Both the position numbers and the translations under genes were made by a program. A stretch of 64,000 bases of DNA, from NCBI GenBank assembly GCA_037954665.1, contig JBBMOL010000021.1:1116001-1180000 (forward strand). The letters are read 5' to 3'. Source of the stretch: Laguncularia racemosa (taxonomy: Eukaryota > Streptophyta > Magnoliopsida > Myrtales > Combretaceae). The notes under the pieces were generated by a model. That model saw only the letters and a program-made list of their open reading frames with translations. It was not told the origin of the DNA and did not search any database. This document shows positions 45,804-56,423 of this stretch, one piece after another; positions within the stretch are counted from its first letter, which is position 1, and each line of letters begins with the position of its first letter.

Positions 45804-47520
45804 ATGGAGCCTAGACCCTTCAACTCTTCAGTCTTGACATAGCAGGAGAGACATCAATCACAGGTTGTCTAGGATAGAGAGGTAAATGGCCTTTAATTTG
45901 TTAATTAGTTTATGTTACATTACAAATAGTATAATATTTCACTTATTATAATTATATGATCAAGCAACTCTCATTGTTCGACGTCGTGAGTTGTCACTCA
46001 ATCGCGACAAGCGCACCATCCCCCTTGATCCTCAAATGGAGTCATACTTACATTTGGTAGGATTCGAAGGTGTAAGCTGTTTTTCGTTCATTCCATTAGA
46101 TTGGCACCTGATTACAACATTAGCAGAGCGATGGAAGGTAGATATACACACATTCCACATGCCAATAAGCGAGTTTACTATCACCCTATAGGCTGTGGAG
46201 ATTTAGTTAAGACTCCCCATTGATAGTCAAGCAGTTACAAGGAGTAGTTACTTAGATTAAAATGCAATATGTAAAGAATTGCTATGGGCGAGGTCGAGGC
46301 CTACCAATAGTTATGGGGGAGGGGGAGGGGGAGGGCATCAACATGATATAGCTGCATGATATGTTATAGATGCTCTCACCTAACATCGATGCTGAGCAAA
46401 TCCATCCATATACATGTGCATACATAATGCAGTTGCTAGGGGGATTTATCTTTACCAATAAATTTAGCGTCCTCATCCATACGATATGGTTACCTCTATT
46501 AGAGCATTTTAACATTGCTGGGACATATAGCTAGGACTCCGCATGACTATATCACTAACTATGTGTCGCATCATCACCGTCAACACACGAGATTGAAGGG
46601 GCTGCTATTCTCATATAAGTGTAAGCCTGAGATAGATTTGCCTCACATAGTACCCCTTAGCCAACACGAACTCTATATAGAATTCGGATATCCATTGGCA
46701 GCACATTAGAATACAAGGAGGGACACTAAGTATCACCCCACTTACATTATTGGCACATATCGAGATGTGTTGTATAAGCAAAACATGTCACAAGTATTTC
46801 AATAACCTATTTTTTTTTCCTTGCAATTCATCATATTGATCGTTTATAGTGAATATAATTTCTTATCTTTCAAGTGGAATGAAAGTCGTACAATGAGAAT
46901 GTAATTAATCTCATACTTGATTTCTACAAAGGTAGCATGCACATTTGGACGCTCAGGTGCCATTAATTTGTTTCCACATTGTTGAGTGGCATTTCCTAAA
47001 TCGAATGGCTAGGTAATTTGGTGGGTTCCAATATATCCCATAGCTAGTGAACATGTAGCTACAGCCCCATCAAATCAACCTATAGGGGTAGATTAATGTT
47101 GATTGCAGTGTATATAAACATGTGGGACCAGTGGGTCGATCGAGTAGTTCATATAGAAAGCCCTAGTGGTGTGCACGATAATTACATACAGTGGTATAGA
47201 TCGATCAATCGATGATAAATTGGTCGCACGAGAGCTGTTCTTGGATTTCTGGTAAGTACAATTTACATCAACACTCTGTAAGTGAATAATTGCATGACTA
47301 TTTCTTATTCAATTTATGTTTTTTTTTACACTTGTAGGGTGAAACGTTATATCAAATTTTCTTATCATCAGATCTAGACACGGCCGTAAGAATAGCTTCT
47401 CAAGGTTTTCATTTCATGCATTGCCATAAGGGGGTAACACTATACTCACTGGTGCAACAACAGAAGACCCAGGAGGTGGAGATGGAGGCGCAATTGATTC
47501 CTACATGGTGACAAATGACG
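45804..47520 (+). pseudogene. Plant mobile domain (PMD, MAIN-like) gene of the MULE
   Basis: The PMD (aminotransferase-like) domain is found in Arabidopsis MAIN and MAIL1 and in many plant transposons; its biochemical role is unknown. ATG at 45804 gives MEPRPFNSSVLT, a typical TE-PMD start. A probable intron follows from 45882. The next exon has VRRRELSLNRDKRTIPLDP, YLHLVGFEGV and HTFHMPISEFTITL (45966-46190). Later pieces are YIMQLLGGFIFTNKF near 46430 and, near 47130-47200, MWDQWVDRVVHIESPSGVHD and NYIQWYRSI. Several stops replace Q, W or similar codons. A run of seven glycines comes from a GGGGGA repeat at 46315-46335. It is convergent with the transposase gene. Confidence 0.8.
46315..46335 (+). 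repeat. GGGGGA repeat, G-quadruplex-type
   Basis: Three G5 runs and a G3 run separated by single A form a strong quadruplex pattern inside the PMD reading frame, encoding a glycine run not usual for the domain. Confidence 0.7.
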
Positions 47521-48540
47521 GGATAATGATGACCTTGAAACCGAGGTGAAACATAACAAAATCCAATACGGGACCAACAAATCCTAATTGATTCCCATGT
47601 GATGCACGTTAGCTCAGGGTTGATATAAGACACCACATCGGCATTCCATAAGTGGTTTTATCTCAACACCACCAACCTAATAGAAGAAAGACTCTGGAAA
47701 ACAACCTATATACCAAGGTAAATCATCAACTTAACCTGCAAAGTGGAGTCTCGTAGCTCGACGAGAGTTCAACAATACTCTCCAATAGCATCCAACATAA
47801 GAGTTTAAAGCTCCTCCCACTCTACATCTAAGGCTATCTCGTAAACCAACCAATGCCTTTACCCAACTAGCTAGATAATTCACTAAGGGAAGGAGATAAG
47901 ATAGGATAGGAACAATTAAGTTGATATATTTTTACATTTTATAATGAATTGCTATGTAATCTGTCTGATAAATAACCTTAACATTTATATCGCAAAACCA
48001 ATTCCAGTACACATGCAATGTATACATATACAATATTACAATTTCAAATATAGGAAAACAAATTAATAAAGATCTAAAGAAATTAACATTTAGTATAACC
48101 TCGAATCTAATTACAAAACTATAAATATAAATGCAAAAGAATTGCTAACCTCTACAAACAATCCCCCTTCTACTACAGTAAAACAAAGTCAATGAAGTAG
48201 TCGAAGATTCACCTAAGTTGCAAAAGGCAAAAAGATAATATTAGCATCACAAATGCAAAGTCAAATGTGATGAAATATGTATTAATATCCATTGTTTAAC
48301 GTTATCGCATCAACGTGGACACGTTATCGCGTGCTCTTAGTAAAGTCCACATGTGATTTGATTTGGACACTCCCTAATGTCTATCTCCATGTGGTATCTT
48401 TTCCACCTTGGTTTTCCCTTCTTCCATGTGAGGTCTCCCTTTAGATAAAGTAATGGGAAGTGTATTGGCTTCTAATCTAACTCGTCGCCTACAGGCATAA
48501 AGTGTGTCCTATATGTGTGATCCTAATGTGTCCATCTATA
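47521..48540. other. Interval between the convergent PMD and transposase genes
   Basis: No protein is recognised. It probably contains the 3' ends of both transposon genes. Confidence 0.4.
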
Positions 48541-50835
48541 CCAATTAGGTATAGAGTGCATCATATCGAGCCTAAGTGAGGCAATTATTGCATAAGTGTG
48601 GGAGCATGAAATTTTGTGTATTTGCCACTTTTGGCAACTACTTTTGTATCAGCAAAGTCAACAATATGTGTTTAGCCCCCTCCCCTTAAATTGCTCATAA
48701 TGCGATGAGTACCAGTGAGGACTTCAAAAAGTCTATCATGCCTACTATAGTCAAGGACCCTATGATTGGTAGCTCATGAACTCTATCTATCGATTTTTTT
48801 GGTTGAATATTTGGTGAAAATTCTACCCTTCACTATATTCTTTAATGCCTTTATATGCTTCTGACTGAAGTATCCCACACAATTGTAGAGCGTCTTCTTC
48901 ACCAAAGTAGTCGCAAGTAACCCCCGAACCCCCTTCAACATGGAATTGTAGCTTTCAAAAACGTTGAAGATCATATATCCAAACTGATAGCAACTGTCAT
49001 AAGTTAGCATCCACATATCCAACGACACATTGTCAAACCAATCTAATGCATCAAGCTTAATAATCCTTACCTACTCCATCATATAGTTCAACTAGCAAGA
49101 TTATGCTTGCAACCCGGCATATGTGACCAACATTTTACATTACTTGTTTTTATGTGTTGAGTTGAAGTTTCTTACAAGGTGTCATAGACAAAACTGCCAC
49201 ACTGCAAATGGAGGGCCATCCATTAGTTTCTTCTTCAATTGCTGACTTAATGTCCATGTATCCATCCAATATAAGGCAAATGGTTTTACAACCTGCATGG
49301 TCGCCAATAACATATTCCTTCAATTTCCTCAAAAATTAGCCTTATGTCACAGTCGTTTCCTAATCAACTAAAGCGAATGCTAATGAAAGTATATGGTTGT
49401 TGCCACCAACACCACAAGCAACTAGCAATTTGTAAGTATACTTCCCATATAGAAAAAGTAGTGTCAATGGTAACAACTGGTCTAAGGAATCTCCACACTA
49501 AATGCCCAAAATGCCCACTTCAAAGTAAACACACCAAGGGTAGTTGATCTACTCCACCCCCAATTAATTCGTGTTTCAAGATTTGTATTTTTTTCATCGT
49601 ATTAAGAAGTTTACGCAATTCATTATAAGATATCTCCCAATTCCCGTACATATGCTCGATAGCCCATTTCTTCCCCTCCTAAACCCATCTCCTATCAATC
49701 CTATAGCCAAATTCCTATTCAACAACAAAAGCCAGCTCGACTACCTTTATATTAGGATTATCTTTAATAAAATTTACAAATCAGCTAGCAAAGAGATTGT
49801 AATCCAACTATAAGTGATCCTGACTAATTAGAAAGTTATTGCATGTGTATAAACCCTTAAATCTCATCACCATGATCATGCCCTCCAACTTCTTCTTTCA
49901 AGCCTAAAGCCTCCATTTATAACCATTGTCTCTTCTCAAACAATAAACAAACCACAACAATGGACTAAACTCTATAATAGTGAAGTTGCAATGGTTTTTC
50001 ATATGGTAAGCCTTCACTACTTAAATCACATATGCTTACATTATAAATCTTATGCCCCTGTAAAAATCATCACTATTACTCAAACCACTGCAAATATTAG
50101 TTTACTACTACTCGAGATAAATATAACCATCATTACCACCAACGTTTTAGTACAGAATAGTATCTCTAATTGCCATGCTTAGTGGTTCAGTCTGCTCTGA
50201 TTAATATATTACCTATTTCAAGTGCGTATGTATGGTTGAAGAGTCTTCTTCAGGAACTTCATCTCTATTGTTTTTTACTGTCCCCATTATCCTCATCGGA
50301 ACTCTCTTTGTTATTGGTACTCTCCTTCTTAACACCCATTCCTACATCGGTATCAGTTGCAGCCTCCGATCCTAAACGAACCATGTATAGATCTCATGTC
50401 TCTAGTCGTTATAATACTGGAGTAATTGCTCTATCTATTTCATCTTCATCATTAACTTCCATCAAGGTTAGAATTGAGGGTTAAAATGTTGACGGCTTGG
50501 GCTACATTTCTACAATGTTATGTGATAAATGTGGCTAATTGCTTGTATCGAATGTCTGCCTTAAGAAAGCCCCCCCCCAAATCATCAGAAATTTTGATAT
50601 AAAATTGTTGAATGCCATGATTTCCATATGACCCAGTTGTTTCAATGAAATTTTCAACGTCTTTGTTATTTCTAATTGCTATCAATGCATAGCATGTATG
50701 GCCCCAATGGAACATAAGATGTTTGTGTATTATCTCAACCTGCACTTCAGTTGGATCAACTTCAATGCTGTGGCATATTTTGTATAAGAATTCGTTGTAG
50801 TTTATATTTTTCTCCATTTTCAACTTCTTCACTGG

Positions 50836-53800
50836 TAGGGATGTAAGCGGGACGGGTTTGGGCTGAGATCAGCAATCCTGTTACTTGTCCCATTATCCTA
50901 TGGGGATTCTCAAACTCGGCCTAAACCCTACAGGGTTTTTATGAAATACCCACTACCCATCCTAAACCCTAAAGGATTATAATAAGTAACTTGAAACCCG
51001 TCCCAAACCTATTAAAATTTTTTTAAAAAAATAATAATTATATTATTAGTTTAAAATCTTTACTTACTCATTATGATTATTTTTATAAAATATAGCTTAT
51101 GTTCTTGAAAATAAATAATATGTGTACTTTCAATATATTTAGTTATATGCATTTTAATATTATTTAAAAATCTAAATGTTGATAAATAAAGTTGCTGACG
51201 TAAAAACATTTTTAATTATAATAAAAATAAAATTATTAGACCAATCGTATAATTTAATAAATAACACAAAAAAAAATACAGTTAACAAATCTTAATAGAA
51301 ATAGAAAAATTCTAAACACATATAGCAAAGACATTAATCTTATATTTTTTGGAATTCTTACTTGACAATTGATTATCATAGTCTTTAAATCCCATCTTCT
51401 TCTTCATCTATCTTTGAACCTATCGAAAGGGGGAAAAAACCCCCATAAAACACATTAAAGATTCAGTAAATGATAGTTGCTCCATGTATAAAAGAACTTA
51501 TTATTGTATAATCAAAATTTTTTCCTCTCATCTCATTTGATAACCAATTTTGAATGCACATCAATACTTCTATTGTATCAAGATTTAGTCTACTTCTATG
51601 TGAGCTAATTACTTGTCCATTAGTACTAAATGTAGACTCAAAAGCAACCGTAGACATAAGAATAGCTGACATATCTTTAACTAGTTCTTGTAATGTAGGA
51701 TATTTAATTCCATTTACTTTTCACCAGTAAAGAATATCAAAATCATAAGTCTAAGGTAACACAACTTCTTCTAAATAGTAATCCAATTCCAACTTGACTT
51801 GGCCATCGATCTTAATAGTGCTCAAGAATTGCACAAACCTTGATTTTCTTGAAAAATCAAAAGAAACAGTTTAAGTAGTTACTGAAGTGTTCCTAGAAGA
51901 ACTACTACTACTATTCAAACCTTTAGAAAGTCGAGATCTATCCCTTGATTGATATTCCTGAACTAACTCGTAACAAATGTTTCTAACATTTTAAATCTCT
52001 ATAGATGTATTTACTCTATAAATAGAAGGAAACACAAAATCTATGGCCTTCATCTTAAAACATAGATCCAAAATAGTACAAATGCCCATAATGATGTATA
52101 CATCACCCCAATATTTTTCAAACTTATCAAACATTTTCCCTGCTATCATTCTAATAGTCACATCTGAAGAGCCTTTCCATTCAATCAATGATTCTCTAAT
52201 CTCAAAAACTTTTCAAAATAATAATTTGCAATTGGATATTGGGTACTAGAAAAAAAATATTGGTTACCTCATAAAAGATCGCTAACTTCTGAAAAATTGC
52301 TTCTGCTACCTCCCAATCATCATCGGTGGGAAAACATTTATAATGCCTATCCATAAATTGAACTTTATAAAAAACTTCTTTATATCCAATGGCTATCATC
52401 AACATGTCATATGTAGAGTTTCACCGAGTTTTACAATCTAAGGCAAGCTTTCTATCGTATGGAATATCCAATTGCTTACATGATTCTCTAAATTTCTCAA
52501 CTCTTGATAGTGTCACTGACCAAAATGCAACACTATTACAGACCTTCTCAATCGTACTTTCTATCACGGCCACACCCTCCTTCACAATTAAGTTTAAAAT
52601 ATGCGTACAACAACGCATGTGCAGGACCTTTCCCTGAATAATTAACTCATCTTTTCTTAGTTTTACGGTCAAAGTTGTAATCATTACATTATTCGTAGAA
52701 CAATTATCTATAGTAATTGTAGATAATTTTTTATCTAATCCCCAGCTCATCAACGAGTTAAACAAACAATCGGCAAGCACTTCATTTGTGTGTAGTATTG
52801 GAACATATAAAAAACTGCATGAAAATAAAAAAAAAAAACCTCAATATAAGATAATTTTCCATTATTAATTATGAAAAGATAATATAAATAAAGAATCTTA
52901 CTTCATGAGTCGATTTTGAAGTCTCCAATTATGATTAATGAAGTGTGTTGTAACAGTCATGTACCCTTTTTCTGATTTGATGTCCATGAATCCGTTGTTA
53001 CTGCAACTCAAGAATTTAGTGCTTTTAACAACACTATCAATTTTTCCTTCTTCCCATTATAGATGTTTATAATTTCCTTTCTCATGGTGTTTCGACTAAC
53101 ATGCTTAAAAAGTGGTCGCATACTTTGAAGAAAATCCTTGAAATACTCATGCTTAACTATTGAAATGGGGTATTCATGAACAATTATTGCCTTTTCAAGT
53201 CTTTGCCTATAAATATCTTGATTGAAAGTCTAATTTCCTATGCTCAAACAACTCTCATTCTCATTTTGTCGTTTCTCAATGGATAGTAAGCATTGCCTTA
53301 TGTCTTTCTGCTTCTTCATTTGTGTACACTTCTCCAAATGATTACGCAAATGCTTAGTTCCTTGTTTACTACCTATTTTTAGTGTTTTGGAACAATGATT
53401 ATAGATAGCAACATCCTCCCTATTAACCATTTTTCTCATCATATCATCCCATACAAGAGAAGTCAACTTACGTTTATTGGGATTATCACGTTGATTGGCA
53501 TTACTTCCTACTTGAGAACTTGTTGTGCTTGTGGGATTTGTTGCTAGTGCTTCTGTTTTAGATCCGAGTAATGGTAATGGACCTTCTTCTTCCTCAACAT
53601 CAATGGGATGTGCATTAATGGGCATATCAAATTCGTCCATTTTCGTATTATATAAAAGTAAACAAAAATGAAATTCATTAACTTATCCATAGAAATCAAA
53701 GAAAATACGTAAACTAAGGTGAACTTCAATTCTCTCAAGAACTTTAATTCTTGCATTATAAATTCAAAGGCATAAGAAATGGATGGATAATTATGAGGTA

Positions 53801-55143
53801 TAACTCAAGAAGTATAAAATCCATTATCTATGACTGTCACAATTAAATATATTTTGACACCAATGTCCAAGCAAAATGAATATTATCAGTCACAATGCCA
53901 ATGACACCAATGTCCAATAGCTCAATCCTTATACTCTAGGTTGATAAATAATTAAGGTACAATGTTCAAGAGCACTTGAACTCAACCAAAGGGTCTTATA
54001 TAATGCAAAAGAAAACCAAGAGTTCGTTATAATTTATTAGGAAAGAGATGCTAAGATGTTAAGTAATGTAAGCCCTATAACAAATGTTCATGGTCAACAA
54101 GTAATTGGTTAGAAGCAAGCTACTTTGACAAGAGCATAGACCTTACCAGGCAATCCAATATGCGCACATAATAATACTAGAGCTGCAGCTTATTCAAGCG
54201 AAGACATTATCCAAAAACAAAAGAACAATACAATTTGTCAATAAAAAATGAAAGAGAAATCAAACATGAATAGAAGAACCTAACCTAATCACAATACTTA
54301 GTATCCTCAACATTACAGTAAAACTAACAATCTTAACACCTTATTCTAAAAACATAAAAACTCCATTTCATGGATTAAATACCACCAAAGGGCTTAAAGG
54401 GAGTGTTTCAAATTACAATATAGAGTTAATAAGACTATTCTTAAATGAATATGTAAGAATGATAGATCGTATCCAAGTAAATAAAGAACGCTTACCCGAA
54501 GGAGGAAGACGAGGTTGTTGGAAGAGGTAACGGGTGTGGGGTTAGGGTTTAATTGAAGTGGGGAAGTGTGTAGTGTAGAGGAGGATTTGCATAATGAATT
54601 GCTAAGTTTAGGGGGTAGTGAAGAGAATGAGGGAAGCAGTGGAGGAGATTTTAGGCTGGACTTTCCTCCTAAAATTTGGAGTAATTGAGCATGTACTCCT
54701 TCTAGCCCATCCTTAGATATGTCCCAAAATATTATTAAGATAAAAATATGTAATGCAAAACCTGAACATAAATAGTATGATAATAGAACAGCATGTTCAT
54801 TTTTTTTTTCTTACTTATTAAATATATAGTTGTCAAATTGTTTGTCTTTAATATATTTGTACATGTTAAACATGATTCTACAAAGATATATCTAGTTACA
54901 TTTTTAACTATTCATAAGTTTTATTATATTAAATATATAATAATATTTATTAACAAAATTGTATAAATATATATATGTTAACGGGTTTGGAATCCCAATG
55001 GGTTTAACATTTGTTCCATTACTCTTCTCAAACCCTATAGGGTTTTTAAAAAGAAACCTATAACCTGTTTTAAACTCTATAAGGTTTTTAGTGGGATGGG
55101 GTGGGTTAGGAACTCGATAAAACCTGTCCTGCTGACATCCCTA
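50836..55143 (-). mobile_element. Complete hAT transposon nested in the MULE transposase
   Basis: The left end TAGGGATGTAAGCGGGACGG and the right end (read inward) TAGGGATGTCAGCAGGACAG are inverted matches. Flanks are TTCACTGG (50828-50835) and TTCACAAG (55144-55151), an 8-bp duplication kept at 6 positions, as hAT elements make. Subterminal regions carry repeated AAACCCTANAGGGTTTTT palindromes near both ends, likely transposase-binding sites. The interior encodes a hAT transposase on the minus strand. At 4.3 kb it has autonomous-element size but a decayed gene. Confidence 0.9.
51430..53640 (-). pseudogene. hAT transposase (BED finger, DDE, dimerisation domain), broken
   Basis: ATG at 53640 opens a frame with an acidic start, then a BED-type finger (LVWDDMM, then KHLRNHLEKC). 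Its first zinc cysteine is replaced (IYNHC). Later pieces carry the RNase-H-like core (VTTDSWTSN near 52985, ITIDNCSTNNVMI in 52660-52720, CTHILNLIVKEGV) and LDCKTRWNSTYDMLM across 52390-52450. The C-terminal hATC dimerisation region (STVAFESTFSTNGQVISSHR and VLMCIQNWL) lies in 51463-51672. This is the plant Ac/RICESLEEPER type. Several stops and a possible intron near 52790-52960 break it. Confidence 0.85.
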
Positions 55144-56189
55144 TTCACAAGATCCCTATCATGTTTCAATCCCTAGTTACCAGCTACAATATTTTCAAAA
55201 ACATAAATCATCAATTTCACGTAATCAATCATTATTTCCATATCCATGGTATATATAAATTATGAGCTTTTAAAAAAAAAATATGATAATTTTCAATAAT
55301 AACATTGTAAAAATTTTTACAAAAAAATTCCCCATCATTTTTAATTTTAATTTTCAAATTTAATTAACAACACTATAAAAATTTACATACAAAAATTTGC
55401 AAAATTTTCCCTATTATTTCCAACCAAAAATTTGTAAATTTAATTAACAATACTATAAAAATTATTTCATATACCAAATATTACAAATTTTTGTTACGCT
55501 ATTTTTTATAACAACATAAATAATATTTTCAATTTAATATTTACAAATAATACTAAAATTTTCGTCATTACAAAATATTTTCATACTAATGCAAAAATTA
55601 ATATCATATGTTATGTATTACAATATCTACATAAATTATAATTAACACACTACAAACTAATAATAAACAATAATATTTTCTATAAAATATAACATTACAG
55701 CAATATTTTCTTCAAATAATAATATCAAACACAGTAAAAAGAAAACTTCAACTTTTCTAAAAACACATATCACAATCAATTAATTGTTGAGGAAATGCTT
55801 TAAATCTTGCTGTATTAGTTCAAATCTCTCATTTGCTCTACAAAAACACTTCTTTTTCTTCCTACGAATGAGAAAAAAAAAACACAATTGAGTTTAAAGA
55901 TATGAAAAATTACAATAAATGCTTTTTGTTTCTGTATTTATATTTTTTATTTTCTTTTTGTCATGTGAGTTGCTTTTCACATTGATTGTAGATATTAAAG
56001 TAAAAAAAAAAATGAATAATGAGATTACTTGATATGGCAGAACTAAAAGTATAGACGGGATCTGCCTTTAATTTTATTTTTTTTTTCACTCTAAAATCAT
56101 AAACAATATCCACACCATCTAAATTTATTTTAAATATAATATTTACATAATTTTCTTTTAAAAAATTCTATATTTAAAAGTATTATCCC

Positions 56190-56423
56190 ACTTAATCATA
56201 TCAATCAAATGTACCAAATTGGTGAATTACCCATGGGACAAATGTAAATTCTGAATTCTGAAGTCTGGGAGATGGAAGTGCACGTGCATTTTACAAGTTT
56301 AGGGCTTTTGATTCTTCTCCCCTTCCTTGCCCCCTTGTCTCTCCTCAAATGACTATAAACCCTTCTTAAACCCCATAAACTCAACAATCCTCCATGTACC
56401 AAAAACCCTAGTCTCAACCCACC
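56190..56423 (+). promoter_or_regulatory. Compressed promoter and leader of the MNU1-like gene
   Basis: Only about 235 bp separate the proposed MULE end from the gene's ATG. The stretch has a pyrimidine-rich run (56315-56345), a telo-box AAACCCTA at 56403-56410, and two short upstream ORFs (56349-56369, 6 codons; 56394-56411, 5 codons). No good TATA box is seen in it. A TATATTTAAAAG lies inside the MULE end at 56169-56180. Confidence 0.45.
56403..56410 (+). promoter_or_regulatory. Telo-box (AAACCCTA)
   Basis: This octamer lies 14 bp before the start codon, a common place in leaders of plant growth-related and housekeeping genes. It overlaps the end of the second upstream ORF. Confidence 0.5.

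Larger units (their letters stand above)
48540..55247 (-). pseudogene. MULE (MuDR-type) transposase, interrupted by a hAT
   Basis: ATG at 55247 begins an N-terminal region like that of mudrA proteins. It continues beyond the hAT at 50832-50518 (VKKLKMEKNINYNEFLYKI). Further on are SYNELRKLLNTMKK near 49620 and the DDE transposase core: RPVVTIDTTFLYGKY (first Asp codon 49463-49465), LILDGYMDIKSAIEEE (second Asp 49264-49266), HLVRNFN, and FNVFESYNSMLKGVRGLL (Glu 48954-48956). A SWIM-like zinc finger, CQKWQIHKISCSH, lies near 48590-48640. It would cut and move the MULE. Several stops and shifts, and the 4.3-kb insertion, make it non-functional. Confidence 0.85.
44680..56189. mobile_element. Mutator-like element with PMD gene and transposase, split by a hAT
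   Basis: A MULE transposase (minus) and a plant mobile domain gene (plus) face each other within one 11.5-kb interval. The element is 7.2 kb without the nested hAT. Candidate inverted ends: left GGGTAACACTCTTAAATATA, and right (read inward) GGGATAATACTTTTAAATAT, with similarity continuing another ~40 bp. Candidate 9-bp duplications ATTGAATTA (44671-44679) and ACTTAATCA (56190-56198) agree at 6 of 9 places. The convergent two-gene layout resembles maize MuDR. The gene identities are well supported. The exact ends are tentative because the ends are AT-rich. Confidence 0.6.
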
